Shown here: positions 1 through 7,060 of the stretch, piece by piece | Position numbering within the stretch: position 1 is the stretch's first letter | How the letters are laid out: every line of letters starts with the position of its first letter | From: BS150m-G50 sp964517435 | GTDB lineage: Bacteria > CAIWAD01 > BS150m-G50 | Assembly (NCBI GenBank): GCA_964517435.1 | Contig: CAZFEC010000001.1 | Span: forward strand, 124,001-188,000 | Direction of reading: 5' to 3' | Length of the DNA: 64,000 bases | Program-made: the position numbers and the translations under genes | The notes under the pieces: model-generated | What the model was told of the DNA's origin: nothing | Seen by the model: only the letters and a program-made list of their open reading frames with translations | The model's database searches: none

Positions 1-1196
1 AGGAAGGGACGCCAGGGATAGGTGTGCTCCAGCTGCTCCGGTGTCAGGAATGCGTGAAATCCCTTCTGATCATGCAGCAGGTGTAACGGCTGCAGCGAGG
101 GCAGGATCTCCAGCTGCTGCAGCCGGTCGATATCCCCCGGCCGGCAGACTTGCAGGTGTTCCAGGCGATGGCGTCCCCTGCCCTGCCCCTGGGCGCCGAT
201 CGCCGCTGCCAGGGCATCCAGCGCCACGGTCAGCGCCCGGTCACCTATCGCGTGCAGTACCAGGCGCCAACCCCCGGCTATAGCCTGCTTGGCGAATTCC
301 GTGATACGGTCTACCTCCGCCATCAACACACCGCGGTCACTGGAGTCGCGATAGGGTTGATGCATGGCGGCGGAGCGAGAGCCGAAGGCGCCGTCGACGA
401 AACACTTGACCGCGTCGGCGTTCAGTTCTTCGGTGCGGAAGCGGGGATGGGCCAGCAGCGCGGGATCGAAATTCCCGCCGCGATACCAGAGCTGCACCTG
501 CATCTGCAGCTCCCTCTCCGCCTCCAGCTCGCGGTAAAGCTGCACTTCCGCCAGGGTGGCGTTCTCGCTTACCGCGGTGACGCCCAGTGAGTGAGCCAGC
601 GCCGTGGCGCGTGCGATCGCCGCAACCTGTTGCGCACGGGTGGGAGGCGGGATCAGATTGCGGAACCGCCAGACCAGGCCCTCGGAAACGATGCCGGTGA
701 GGTTTCCCGCCGGATCGCGTCCGATCCTACCATCCGGGGGATCGGGTGTAGCGGCGGTGATGCCCGCCGCGTCCAGCGCCGCCCGGTTCACCAGCGCGCT
801 GTGCAGATCGTGTGTCTGCACAAAAAGCCGGTGCTCCCGGGTGATCCGGTTAACCGCGTCCGGCGGGAGAGCAAGCCGGGTGTGATCGAGGCCGAATCCC
901 TGCACCCAGCCGCCGGTCGGGTGGCGACGGCAATGCTGCTCCAGCCGTGCCAGCAGCTGTGCGTCATCCGTGATCCCCGAGCAGTCCAGCTGCTCCAGCA
1001 TCATCCCGCCCATCAGGAAATGGATGTGGGCGTCGAAAAAGGCGGGCAGCAGGAAACCGCCCCGCCAGCGGTCATCCCGCCGGTCGCCGGTGAGATGCTG
1101 ACCGATCTTGAGGATGCGTCCTCCTTCGAGTTCCAGATCGCCTTCGGTCAGGGTTGCCGTGACGGGATCGTAAATCCGCAGTTGTTTCAGAATCAA
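1..1196 (-). CDS. Amidohydrolase family 3 protein (YtcJ-like), 3' end cut off by window
   Basis: Zinc-dependent amidohydrolase of unknown substrate; relatives hydrolyse N-acyl or cyclic amide bonds. At least 398 residues are visible and the C-terminus lies beyond base 1. Seen in the translation: an N-terminal beta-sandwich segment, the metal-binding HxH in DAHIHF (H57/H59), AVKCFVDGAFGSRSA in mid-protein, LVLHAIGDRAL, RLEHLQV and SLQPLHLLHD, which match in order the metal and active-site segments of amidohydrolase_3 proteins. I chose the TTG at 1194-1196 because a GGAG lies 7 bases upstream; a GTG at 1211 would add five residues. It is transcribed away from the beta-CASP gene at 1373. No signal peptide, so cytoplasmic. 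The substrate cannot be read from the sequence. Confidence 0.88.
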   Translation of the reverse strand, partial: MILKQLRIYDPVTATLTEGDLELEGGRILKIGQHLTGDRRDDRWRGGFLLPAFFDAHIHFLMGGMMLEQLDCSGITDDAQLLARLEQHCRRHPTGGWVQGFGLDHTRLALPPDAVNRITREHRLFVQTHDLHSALVNRAALDAAGITAATPDPPDGRIGRDPAGNLTGIVSEGLVWRFRNLIPPPTRAQQVAAIARATALAHSLGVTAVSENATLAEVQLYRELEAERELQMQVQLWYRGGNFDPALLAHPRFRTEELNADAVKCFVDGAFGSRSAAMHQPYRDSSDRGVLMAEVDRITEFAKQAIAGGWRLVLHAIGDRALTVALDALAAAIGAQGQGRGRHRLEHLQVCRPGDIDRLQQLEILPSLQPLHLLHDQKGFHAFLTPEQLEHTYPWRPF

Positions 1197-1242
1197 ACCG
1201 GCACTCCACACTGTCTCGGGATGTATCTGTCAGGTCTATCAA

Positions 1243-1271
1243 TATAAAGCTTACTTCCACATATGACACAA
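1243..1271 (-). promoter_or_regulatory. Possible sigma-70 promoter of the amidohydrolase gene
   Basis: On the minus strand TTGTGT (1266-1271) is followed after 17 bases by TTTATA (1243-1248), leaving a leader of about 40 bases before the TTG start. The same TTGTGT hexamer with a 17-base spacer stands before the gene at 61314. The -35 match is poor, so this is tentative. Confidence 0.35.
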
Positions 1272-1372
1272 ACCTGACCGGTGACCAGGGCACCGGTTTG
1301 ACAGATTGCTGGCACGGCAGTGACGGAAAGGCTATATTCTCCCCTGCGATCCTGAAAACAGCCGGTGACAGC

Positions 1373-2707
1373 ATGTTATTGATTCCTCTCTGTGATACAA
1401 CCACGCATGCGGCGAATTCGTTCTACCTCAACCTGGACGATGTCGGCATCCTGCTGGATGCCGGACTGGCGCCGGAGAGCTGGGGCGAGGACAGTCTGCC
1501 GGCCTTCGATCAGCTCTATCACTGGTCGGTAGATCACATTTTCCTGAGTCATGTGCATGCCGATCACTCCGGCTCCCTGCCGTTGGCGGTGCAGCTCTTC
1601 TGGCAGGCGCCGGTACATCTGACTCCCGATTCCGCGGCCCTGCTGCCGCGCATGATGGAAAGGGCGGTCGAGGTGATGGATCAACAGTACCAGGCCGGGA
1701 TATCGCCGGCACCATCTTTCTACAACGGCTTCGCCCTTGATCAGTTGCCGGAACGACTGCAGACCGCACAGTACAACCAACCGGAGACCTGGATGCATCC
1801 AGGGGGCGCGGGGGAGGTTACCGCGGAGTTTTTCAACGCCGGGCACCTGCTCGGCTCCGCCGGCGTCCTCTTCACAACCGGCAAATGCAGCTTCTTCTAC
1901 ACCGGTGATACCCAGTTGCGCGAAATGGGCGTGATGCGGGGCGCGCGCTACCCCGCCGGTGTGGATGTCCTCCTGCTGGAGTGCAGCAACGCCGGCACCG
2001 CCGAGGAGAAGGATGTATCACGTCGTGATGAAATCAACCGGCTGGCCACGGCTCTGTCCGAGGTGCTGCGGCTGGGCGGACGCGTCCTGCTGCCGACCAC
2101 CGCGCTGGGCCGCGCCCAGGAGATGCTCTACATCCTCGACCACCTTAAACGCAACCGCACCATCCCGCCGGTACCGATTTATGTCAGCAATTCGATTCAG
2201 GAGTTCTCCTGCGTTCACGATCGCTTTCTCGAATTCCAGGACGGTTTCCGTTTCACCGACGCAGTGGTGGATATCTTCAGCGGGGAGGATGAAATACCCG
2301 CGGAGTCCGCGATTTATCTCTTACCGGCCGCCCTGCTCTGGTCCGGCAGCGACGCCGCCGGCCTGGCCACGCAACTGCTGCCGCACACCATCGACGCGAT
2401 CTTCTTCATCGGACATACCGGTGTGAGTTCCCCGGCCCGGGAATTGCAGCTTTCCGCGGCGGGGGATACAATCAACCTGGACGACCGGCAACCGGTGCGT
2501 AACTGTCGCCTGGAAACCTTCCACTTTTCCGCCCACTCCTCCCCTCGCCATCTCCTGGAGCTGACCAGACGCATATCTCCCCGCAAGGTCATCCTTTTCA
2601 AGGCCCGCAGCGAAGCGGCGGCGGAAACCATGTACAATCGCCTGCGCCGGGAGTTCCGCGATCTGACAGTGTTGATACCGCAAAGAGGCGAGCAGATCAG
2701 CTTGTGA
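1373..2707 (+). CDS. Metallo-beta-lactamase / beta-CASP family nuclease-like protein
   Basis: A 444-residue metallo-beta-lactamase-fold hydrolase of the beta-CASP type, a group dominated by RNA-processing nucleases (RNase J, CPSF73/YSH1-like). Visible motifs: H60-V-H62-A-D64-H65 (zinc motif 2), GHLLGSAG with the next zinc histidine, YTGDTQ, then a beta-CASP insertion starting LPTTALGRAQEMLYIL and a terminal AHSSPRHLLELTRRISPRKVILF resembling the RMMBL segment. The ATG at 1373 follows GGTGA at a suitable distance; in-frame codons upstream lie in the divergent promoter region. Monocistronic: its 3' side is the repeat-containing gap. RNA exo- or endonuclease activity is inferred from the family; substrate unknown. 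Confidence 0.82.
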   Translation: MLLIPLCDTTTHAANSFYLNLDDVGILLDAGLAPESWGEDSLPAFDQLYHWSVDHIFLSHVHADHSGSLPLAVQLFWQAPVHLTPDSAALLPRMMERAVEVMDQQYQAGISPAPSFYNGFALDQLPERLQTAQYNQPETWMHPGGAGEVTAEFFNAGHLLGSAGVLFTTGKCSFFYTGDTQLREMGVMRGARYPAGVDVLLLECSNAGTAEEKDVSRRDEINRLATALSEVLRLGGRVLLPTTALGRAQEMLYILDHLKRNRTIPPVPIYVSNSIQEFSCVHDRFLEFQDGFRFTDAVVDIFSGEDEIPAESAIYLLPAALLWSGSDAAGLATQLLPHTIDAIFFIGHTGVSSPARELQLSAAGDTINLDDRQPVRNCRLETFHFSAHSSPRHLLELTRRISPRKVILFKARSEAAAETMYNRLRREFRDLTVLIPQRGEQISL

Positions 2708-2810
2708 GCGACTCCGCTTCATCTTCACTATAACGGAAACAGCGCCAACACCGCTGGAGTGATGCTCACGCAAAATGTTCCCATGTATGAGTAGTTGCGG
2801 ACATTACTTG

Positions 2811-2912
2811 ATAGTATTTCCCGAAATGTCATGAACTGTCGAGACATTTCAACTGGGAAAGACTATAGAGTTACTCAGCAGTTCCGAATGGGTTCCAGTC
2901 CGGGTGAGTTAA
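2811..2912 (-). repeat. Two-hairpin dispersed repeat, copy A
   Basis: Hairpin 1 spans 2811-2866: ATAGTATTTCCCGAAATGTC pairs with GACATTTC (2843-2850) and GGGAAAgACTAT (2855-2866). Hairpin 2 follows two bases later with ACTCA (2873-2877) pairing TGAGT (2905-2909). Read on the minus strand, the copy ends in CATTTCGGGAAATACTAT, nearly the same as copies B and C. Hairpin 2 has drifted in sequence but keeps a paired base. It lies after the beta-CASP gene and may also end its transcript. Confidence 0.72.
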
Positions 2913-2938
2913 GAAGCCGATCAGTTATCTGATTGTGA

Positions 2939-3262
2939 TCAGGTTGCCTGATCGCGGTCGCCTTCTTCGCGGGGCGGTGTGGGGGTGGGTTTCTTCTCCT
3001 CGGGGGCTTCCTGCTGCGGCAGTTCGAGGTCTTCCATCAGGTCGGAGAAGAAAGTACTGTTGTTGATCCCCTGCATCAGGGTAGTGAGTTCTTCGAAAAG
3101 CATGTTGGTGCCCTGCAGAATAAACTTGATCGCTTCTTCATTGGCACCACAATGCAACAGGGTGTTGGTGGCATTATTCAGTTTGACCAACGCGTTAGCA
3201 TAAGTCTGGTATTTTATCAGATCTCCGCTTTGCATAGCCATCCTGCTTTCAGCCATGATCAC
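2939..3262 (-). CDS. Small protein of unknown function
   Basis: An unrecognised protein of 107 residues from the GTG at 3262, or 105 from the ATG at 3256, which has GGTG just upstream and may be the true start. The first 75 residues are predicted by eye to be alpha-helical (ALVKLNNATNTLL, EEAIKFILQGTNMLFEELTTLM); the C-terminal 30 are a charged, proline-rich tail (EEKKPTPTPPREEGD). No signal peptide, membrane segment or cysteine pair. It stands alone in an AT-rich island between two inverted copies of the two-hairpin repeat, so it could be cargo of a small mobile unit. It could also be a spurious frame, but the residue composition and the AT-rich, gene-like codon use favour a real gene. Confidence 0.55.
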   Translation of the reverse strand: MIMAESRMAMQSGDLIKYQTYANALVKLNNATNTLLHCGANEEAIKFILQGTNMLFEELTTLMQGINNSTFFSDLMEDLELPQQEAPEEKKPTPTPPREEGDRDQAT

Positions 3263-3956
3263 CCACCGTTTCTTGCCCGTCCGTTACCAAAAATACCAGG
3301 TTTCTATTTTTGGCAAACGAGTAAATATAATCAGTATGATGAAACTATAAGTCAGATTCGTTACTATTCCCCCAGACGCTTCTACTTTTGAATCCGGAAT
3401 ATATATACCAGTATTAACACTCCCAAGATTATAACTGCAAAAGGTGTACCAATAGTGGTCTCGGGGGAGGTTATACATAATATCCTTATTATTAGAGTGT
3501 TACATCGAGTTCTAAACTGTCAAAGTTGAGAAGAGGGTGTTCACAATTCTAACAACCGTGTCAACCAAAGATAACAGCGATGCCTGGAAGAAACAGCTGC
3601 CGGGAACCAGCCAGTCAAATGCTGCTCTTGCTGGTTGCAAAGGCAACGCTTCAGGGCATTTATACCGATTCCCGATAAGAATTCGTTTCTGAAAACAGGC
3701 AGTCACGAATCGGTTAATAGTATTTCTTAGTTATTGCGAAAAGTGACTCCATTTCTTTTCGGGTAATACTATACGGTGAAATCATCAGTGATTCCTCAAT
3801 GAAGTTACTATTAGTAAAAGATGGATTGAGTTTCCAGATAAATCTGATATTTTGGTCTGGTTGGTTTTGATTTTAGTGCAGGTTGAGCACCGGATTACTG
3901 CATGAGTAGCGACCTCAATTTCGTTGTCGGTGTGGGAACGTAAAGGAATCTCTGCG
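3263..3956. other. AT-rich intergenic island
   Basis: About 690 bases with no convincing gene, clearly richer in A+T than its neighbours. It holds CCAAAAATA/TATTTTTGG (3287-3295 and 3305-3313), a 9-bp stem directly upstream of the small gene at 3262; AACCAGC/GCTGGTT (3605-3611 and 3630-3636); and repeat copy B. The open frames here start and stop without ribosome sites and look like chance. The promoter of the TPR operon should lie between 3773 and 3950. Confidence 0.6.
3664..3772 (+). repeat. Two-hairpin dispersed repeat, copy B
   Basis: 109 bp. Hairpin 2 (3664-3714) is closed by ACCGATTC and GAATCGGT; after two bases, hairpin 1 (3717-3772) is closed by ATAGTATT and AATACTAT, with an inner CGAAAAG/CTTTTCG pair (3737-3743 and 3755-3761). 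The end reads CTTTTCGGGTAATACTAT. The copy is inverted relative to copy A and points at the TPR operon 185 bp downstream. Confidence 0.8.
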
Positions 3957-5771
3957 ATGAAGATGTGGCTGTTGTTCTGTTTCTGCCTGCTCCAGATCAC
4001 AGCTGCGCTGGCTGCCGACAAATCCCTCACCCCGACCGCAGAGAAGCAGCTTTTTACCCGGGCAACCCGCTACGCCGCTCAACCTCATCGCCTCGAAACG
4101 GCCGCTAAGCTTTTCGACCAGCTGGTGAGCGCCCGGCCCGACAATCTCCTCTACCTGCGACTCTACAGCGGCCTGCTCCTGCAGCTGGGCGATTACGAGC
4201 GGGCCGGCAGCCTGTGCCGTGAATTCCTCACCCGTTTACCGCAGGGTGAAAAACACGCCAGTGATCGCGTTGAACTTTTCGCGTTGATGAGCGAAGTGAG
4301 TTTCTATACCGGTGATGAAATCCAGGCTGAGTTCTTCCGGCAGGAAGCCCTGCGTCAGGTTGACGATCGACCGCTGCTCCTGTTGCCGCTCATCATCAGC
4401 CTGGGGCGGCTCAAGCAGGAAGAACAGCTGCTGGAAATAATCGGCGGGGAACGCCGGCGGCACGGCGACGACCTGCTCTGGCACCTGCAGGCGGGAGACA
4501 GCTATCAGCGGCAGGGAGACTGGCTCGCCGCCTTTCAGGAGTACATTCGCGGTTATGCCGACTCCCGGGCGCGGGAACGCACGCTGCGGAATCGCATCAT
4601 CGAATTGCCGTTGACGGGAGAGCTGTTGACCGCGGCGCAGGACTGGGGGCGCGCCAATCCCGATTCCGAACCGATCGTCCGGACCCTGTCGCAGTGGTTC
4701 GTGCACCAGGGGCTGTTGTCGGAAGCGGTTCCCTACTATCTCGAGCTGGACCAGATCGCGGGAAGCACCGGCAAGGAGTTGATGCACCTGGGCGGAGTGC
4801 TGGTCAAGGAGAAAGCCTGGCCACTCGCCCTGACCCTGCTGCGGGAGCATCAGCAGAACCACCCGCATAGCCGTCAGGCCTTTGAACGTTCGCTGCTGCT
4901 TGCGACCTGCCTGCAGGCGACCGGAGAATTCCAGGCGGCGGTCGATCTGCTGCAGGAGTTACTGCCCGCAACCAAAGACCGCAATCAGCGCAGCAACCTG
5001 CGGATAGTGATCGGCGACATCCTCGCGCAGGACCTGCGGGATCCACGCGGAGCCCTCTCCTGGTACGAAGCGGTGGACGGTCCAGGCAGCTGGCTGGCGT
5101 CGGCTTACCTGAGGCGGGCGACGGCGCTGCTGCAACTGAACGAGATCACGGCCGCCCGGGAGCTGAACCACGAGGCGCTCCTCCACTTCGGCTATGATAA
5201 GCGTCTGCGCGCGCAGTTGCAGTTTCAGGAAGCCGGTCTGCATTATTTCGCGGGGGATTTTGAACGCAGCAGCACTTTGCTCGATACGCTTGCCGCCGAC
5301 AACTTCGAACAGCCTCATTACAACAACCTCATCCGCCTGTCGCAACTGCTTAAAAGCGGCGACCCGGAGGAGCTCTCCCGGCTGGCGGCCGCTGAGCTGG
5401 CCGCGTTACAGGGGGCGGAAGCTGACGCCCTGGCGGCCTGGCTGGAATTGCTGGCCGTCTCCCCGGAGGGGGAGGTGCTGCTGCGCGCGGTCTATTCCCT
5501 GTCGGAGTTGAGCGACCTGACCGGTGCGATAGACGCGGATTCACTGGCGCAGGTGATCGAGACCGCTGCCGCCCGGGTACCGGATGCGATCCAACTGGAC
5601 GAGCTGCTCTTCATGCGTGACCAGCTGCTGGCGGACCGGTTCCAGCGCCCCGCCACCGCCCTGCCCGGCTGGGAGCGGTTTCTGGTTGACTACCCCCGAT
5701 CCCCCCGGGCCGACGCGGTACGGGCGCAGATTCGTCGCTACGAAGCCGACAACCAAACGCGGGAGGATTGA
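3957..5771 (+). CDS. Exported TPR-repeat protein
   Basis: A 604-residue protein with a signal peptide (MKMWLLFCFC, then a hydrophobic run to about residue 20, A-x-A cleavage near LAA-D) and then a solenoid of helical pairs typical of tetratricopeptide repeats, for example YLRLYSGLLLQLGDYERAGSLC and the closing RFLVDYPRSPRADAVRAQI. Such proteins act as scaffolds in the periplasm or at the outer membrane; the partner is unknown. The start ATG at 3957 has AAAGGAA upstream and begins the signal peptide. It is the first gene of a five-gene operon; the next start follows its stop by two bases, suggesting that it works with the secreted protein encoded there. Confidence 0.82.
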   Translation: MKMWLLFCFCLLQITAALAADKSLTPTAEKQLFTRATRYAAQPHRLETAAKLFDQLVSARPDNLLYLRLYSGLLLQLGDYERAGSLCREFLTRLPQGEKHASDRVELFALMSEVSFYTGDEIQAEFFRQEALRQVDDRPLLLLPLIISLGRLKQEEQLLEIIGGERRRHGDDLLWHLQAGDSYQRQGDWLAAFQEYIRGYADSRARERTLRNRIIELPLTGELLTAAQDWGRANPDSEPIVRTLSQWFVHQGLLSEAVPYYLELDQIAGSTGKELMHLGGVLVKEKAWPLALTLLREHQQNHPHSRQAFERSLLLATCLQATGEFQAAVDLLQELLPATKDRNQRSNLRIVIGDILAQDLRDPRGALSWYEAVDGPGSWLASAYLRRATALLQLNEITAARELNHEALLHFGYDKRLRAQLQFQEAGLHYFAGDFERSSTLLDTLAADNFEQPHYNNLIRLSQLLKSGDPEELSRLAAAELAALQGAEADALAAWLELLAVSPEGEVLLRAVYSLSELSDLTGAIDADSLAQVIETAAARVPDAIQLDELLFMRDQLLADRFQRPATALPGWERFLVDYPRSPRADAVRAQIRRYEADNQTRED

Positions 5772-5773
5772 TG

Positions 5774-7048
5774 ATGTCGAGTCTGTCCCTGAAACGGCTG
5801 AGTGCCTGTCTTGCCGCCGTCTGCCTGCTGTCGGTCGCGGCGACGGCGAAACTGCTCATCCCGATGGATCAGCAGCAGACCAATCACCTCAAGGCTTACG
5901 GCATCGCCTGGTGGGTGCTCCGACATGACATCAACGTCGAGTGGCTGCTCAACTATCGCGGCGGTGCTTTTCTGATCGACGACTTCGCGGCCCTGGAACG
6001 GGAATGCCGGCTGCGGGGAGTCAGTTATCTCGACCTGAACAGCGACGGGGTCATCGAGATCTACGACCGGATCGAACTGGAGAACATGGAGCGCATCCTG
6101 CTGGAAAAAGCGCCCCGGGTGGCGGTGTATGTCCCTCCCGGCGTGCAGCCCTGGGATGACGCGGTTTCGATGGCGCTCAGTTATGCCGAGATCGAGTACA
6201 CCACCCTCTGGGATCGCGAGGTCCTGGAAGGTGAACTAGGCGAGTACGACTGGCTCCACCTGCACCATGAGGACTTTACCGGCCAATACGGCAAGTTCTA
6301 CGCCTCCTACCACAACACTCCCTGGTACATCAACCAGCAGCGGGAGTTCGAGGCGATGGCGCGGGAAATGGGCTACAGCAAGGTCAGCCGCGAGAAGCTG
6401 ATAGTCGCCCTGCGGATCCGCGAGTACGTCGCCAACGGCGGTTTCCTCTTCGCGATGTGCAGCGCCACCGATTCCTTCGACATCGCGCTGGCGGCACAGA
6501 ATACCGACATCTGCGACGCGGTTTTCGACGGCGATCCGCCGGCGGCGGACTGCCAGCAGCGTCTCGATTACGAGCAGACGCTCGCCTTCACAGGATTCAG
6601 ACTGTACACCAGTCCCCTGATCTACGAATTCAGCGACATCGATACGACACCTCCCCGCGGCGGTCCCCCCAAGTCGAGAGAGAGCGACTATTTCAAGCTG
6701 TTCGAATTCTCCGCCAAGTGGGATCCGGTGCCGACGATGCTGACCCAGAACCATGTCAGCATCATCAAGGGTTTCATGGGCCAGACCACAGGTTTCCACC
6801 GGGAGCGGATCAAGTCGCACATCATCGTCATGGGCGAGACACCCGGCCACGATGAGGTCAAATACCTCCACGGCAACTACGGCAAAGGCATGTTCACCTT
6901 CTACGGTGGTCACGATCCGGAAGACTATCAGCACCGGGTTGGCGACCCTCCCACCGATCTCAATCTCCATCCCCAGTCTCCCGGATTCAGGCTGATTCTG
7001 AACAATGTACTGTTTCCAGCGGCCCGCAAGCAGAAGCAGAAAACCTGA
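5774..7048 (+). CDS. Conserved secreted protein of unknown function
   Basis: 424 residues with a signal peptide (ALKRLSACLAAV-like hydrophobic run ending AATA near residue 25) followed by KLLIPMDQQQTNHLKAYGIAW, a stretch I recall from proteins in FCB bacteria that carry the database label asparagine synthetase B. I see none of the motifs of that enzyme (no N-terminal cysteine amidotransferase, no SGGxDS ATP loop), so that label should not be trusted. The middle (VAYVPPG-like, DWLHLHHEDFTG, YVANGGFLFAMCSATD) resembles a glutamine-amidotransferase-like or ThuA-like alpha/beta fold, which is inference. GGGAGG lies 7 bases before the ATG at 5774; ATG 5771 is an alternative. Partner of the TPR protein by position. 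Confidence 0.7.
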   Translation: MSSLSLKRLSACLAAVCLLSVAATAKLLIPMDQQQTNHLKAYGIAWWVLRHDINVEWLLNYRGGAFLIDDFAALERECRLRGVSYLDLNSDGVIEIYDRIELENMERILLEKAPRVAVYVPPGVQPWDDAVSMALSYAEIEYTTLWDREVLEGELGEYDWLHLHHEDFTGQYGKFYASYHNTPWYINQQREFEAMAREMGYSKVSREKLIVALRIREYVANGGFLFAMCSATDSFDIALAAQNTDICDAVFDGDPPAADCQQRLDYEQTLAFTGFRLYTSPLIYEFSDIDTTPPRGGPPKSRESDYFKLFEFSAKWDPVPTMLTQNHVSIIKGFMGQTTGFHRERIKSHIIVMGETPGHDEVKYLHGNYGKGMFTFYGGHDPEDYQHRVGDPPTDLNLHPQSPGFRLILNNVLFPAARKQKQKT

Positions 7049-7060
7049 TGAAGCGGTAAC

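Noticed and set aside
1298..1338. TTGACA followed by TATATT before the beta-CASP gene
   Set aside because: The spacing is 29 bases, too long for a sigma-70 promoter; neither box pairs with another at 16-18 bases.
3284..3706. Short minus-strand frames in the AT-rich island
   Set aside because: No ribosome sites, no motifs, overlapping hairpins and repeat copy B.
2811..3772. Known insertion sequence
   Set aside because: No transposase or fragment of one, and no target-site duplication at the outer ends.
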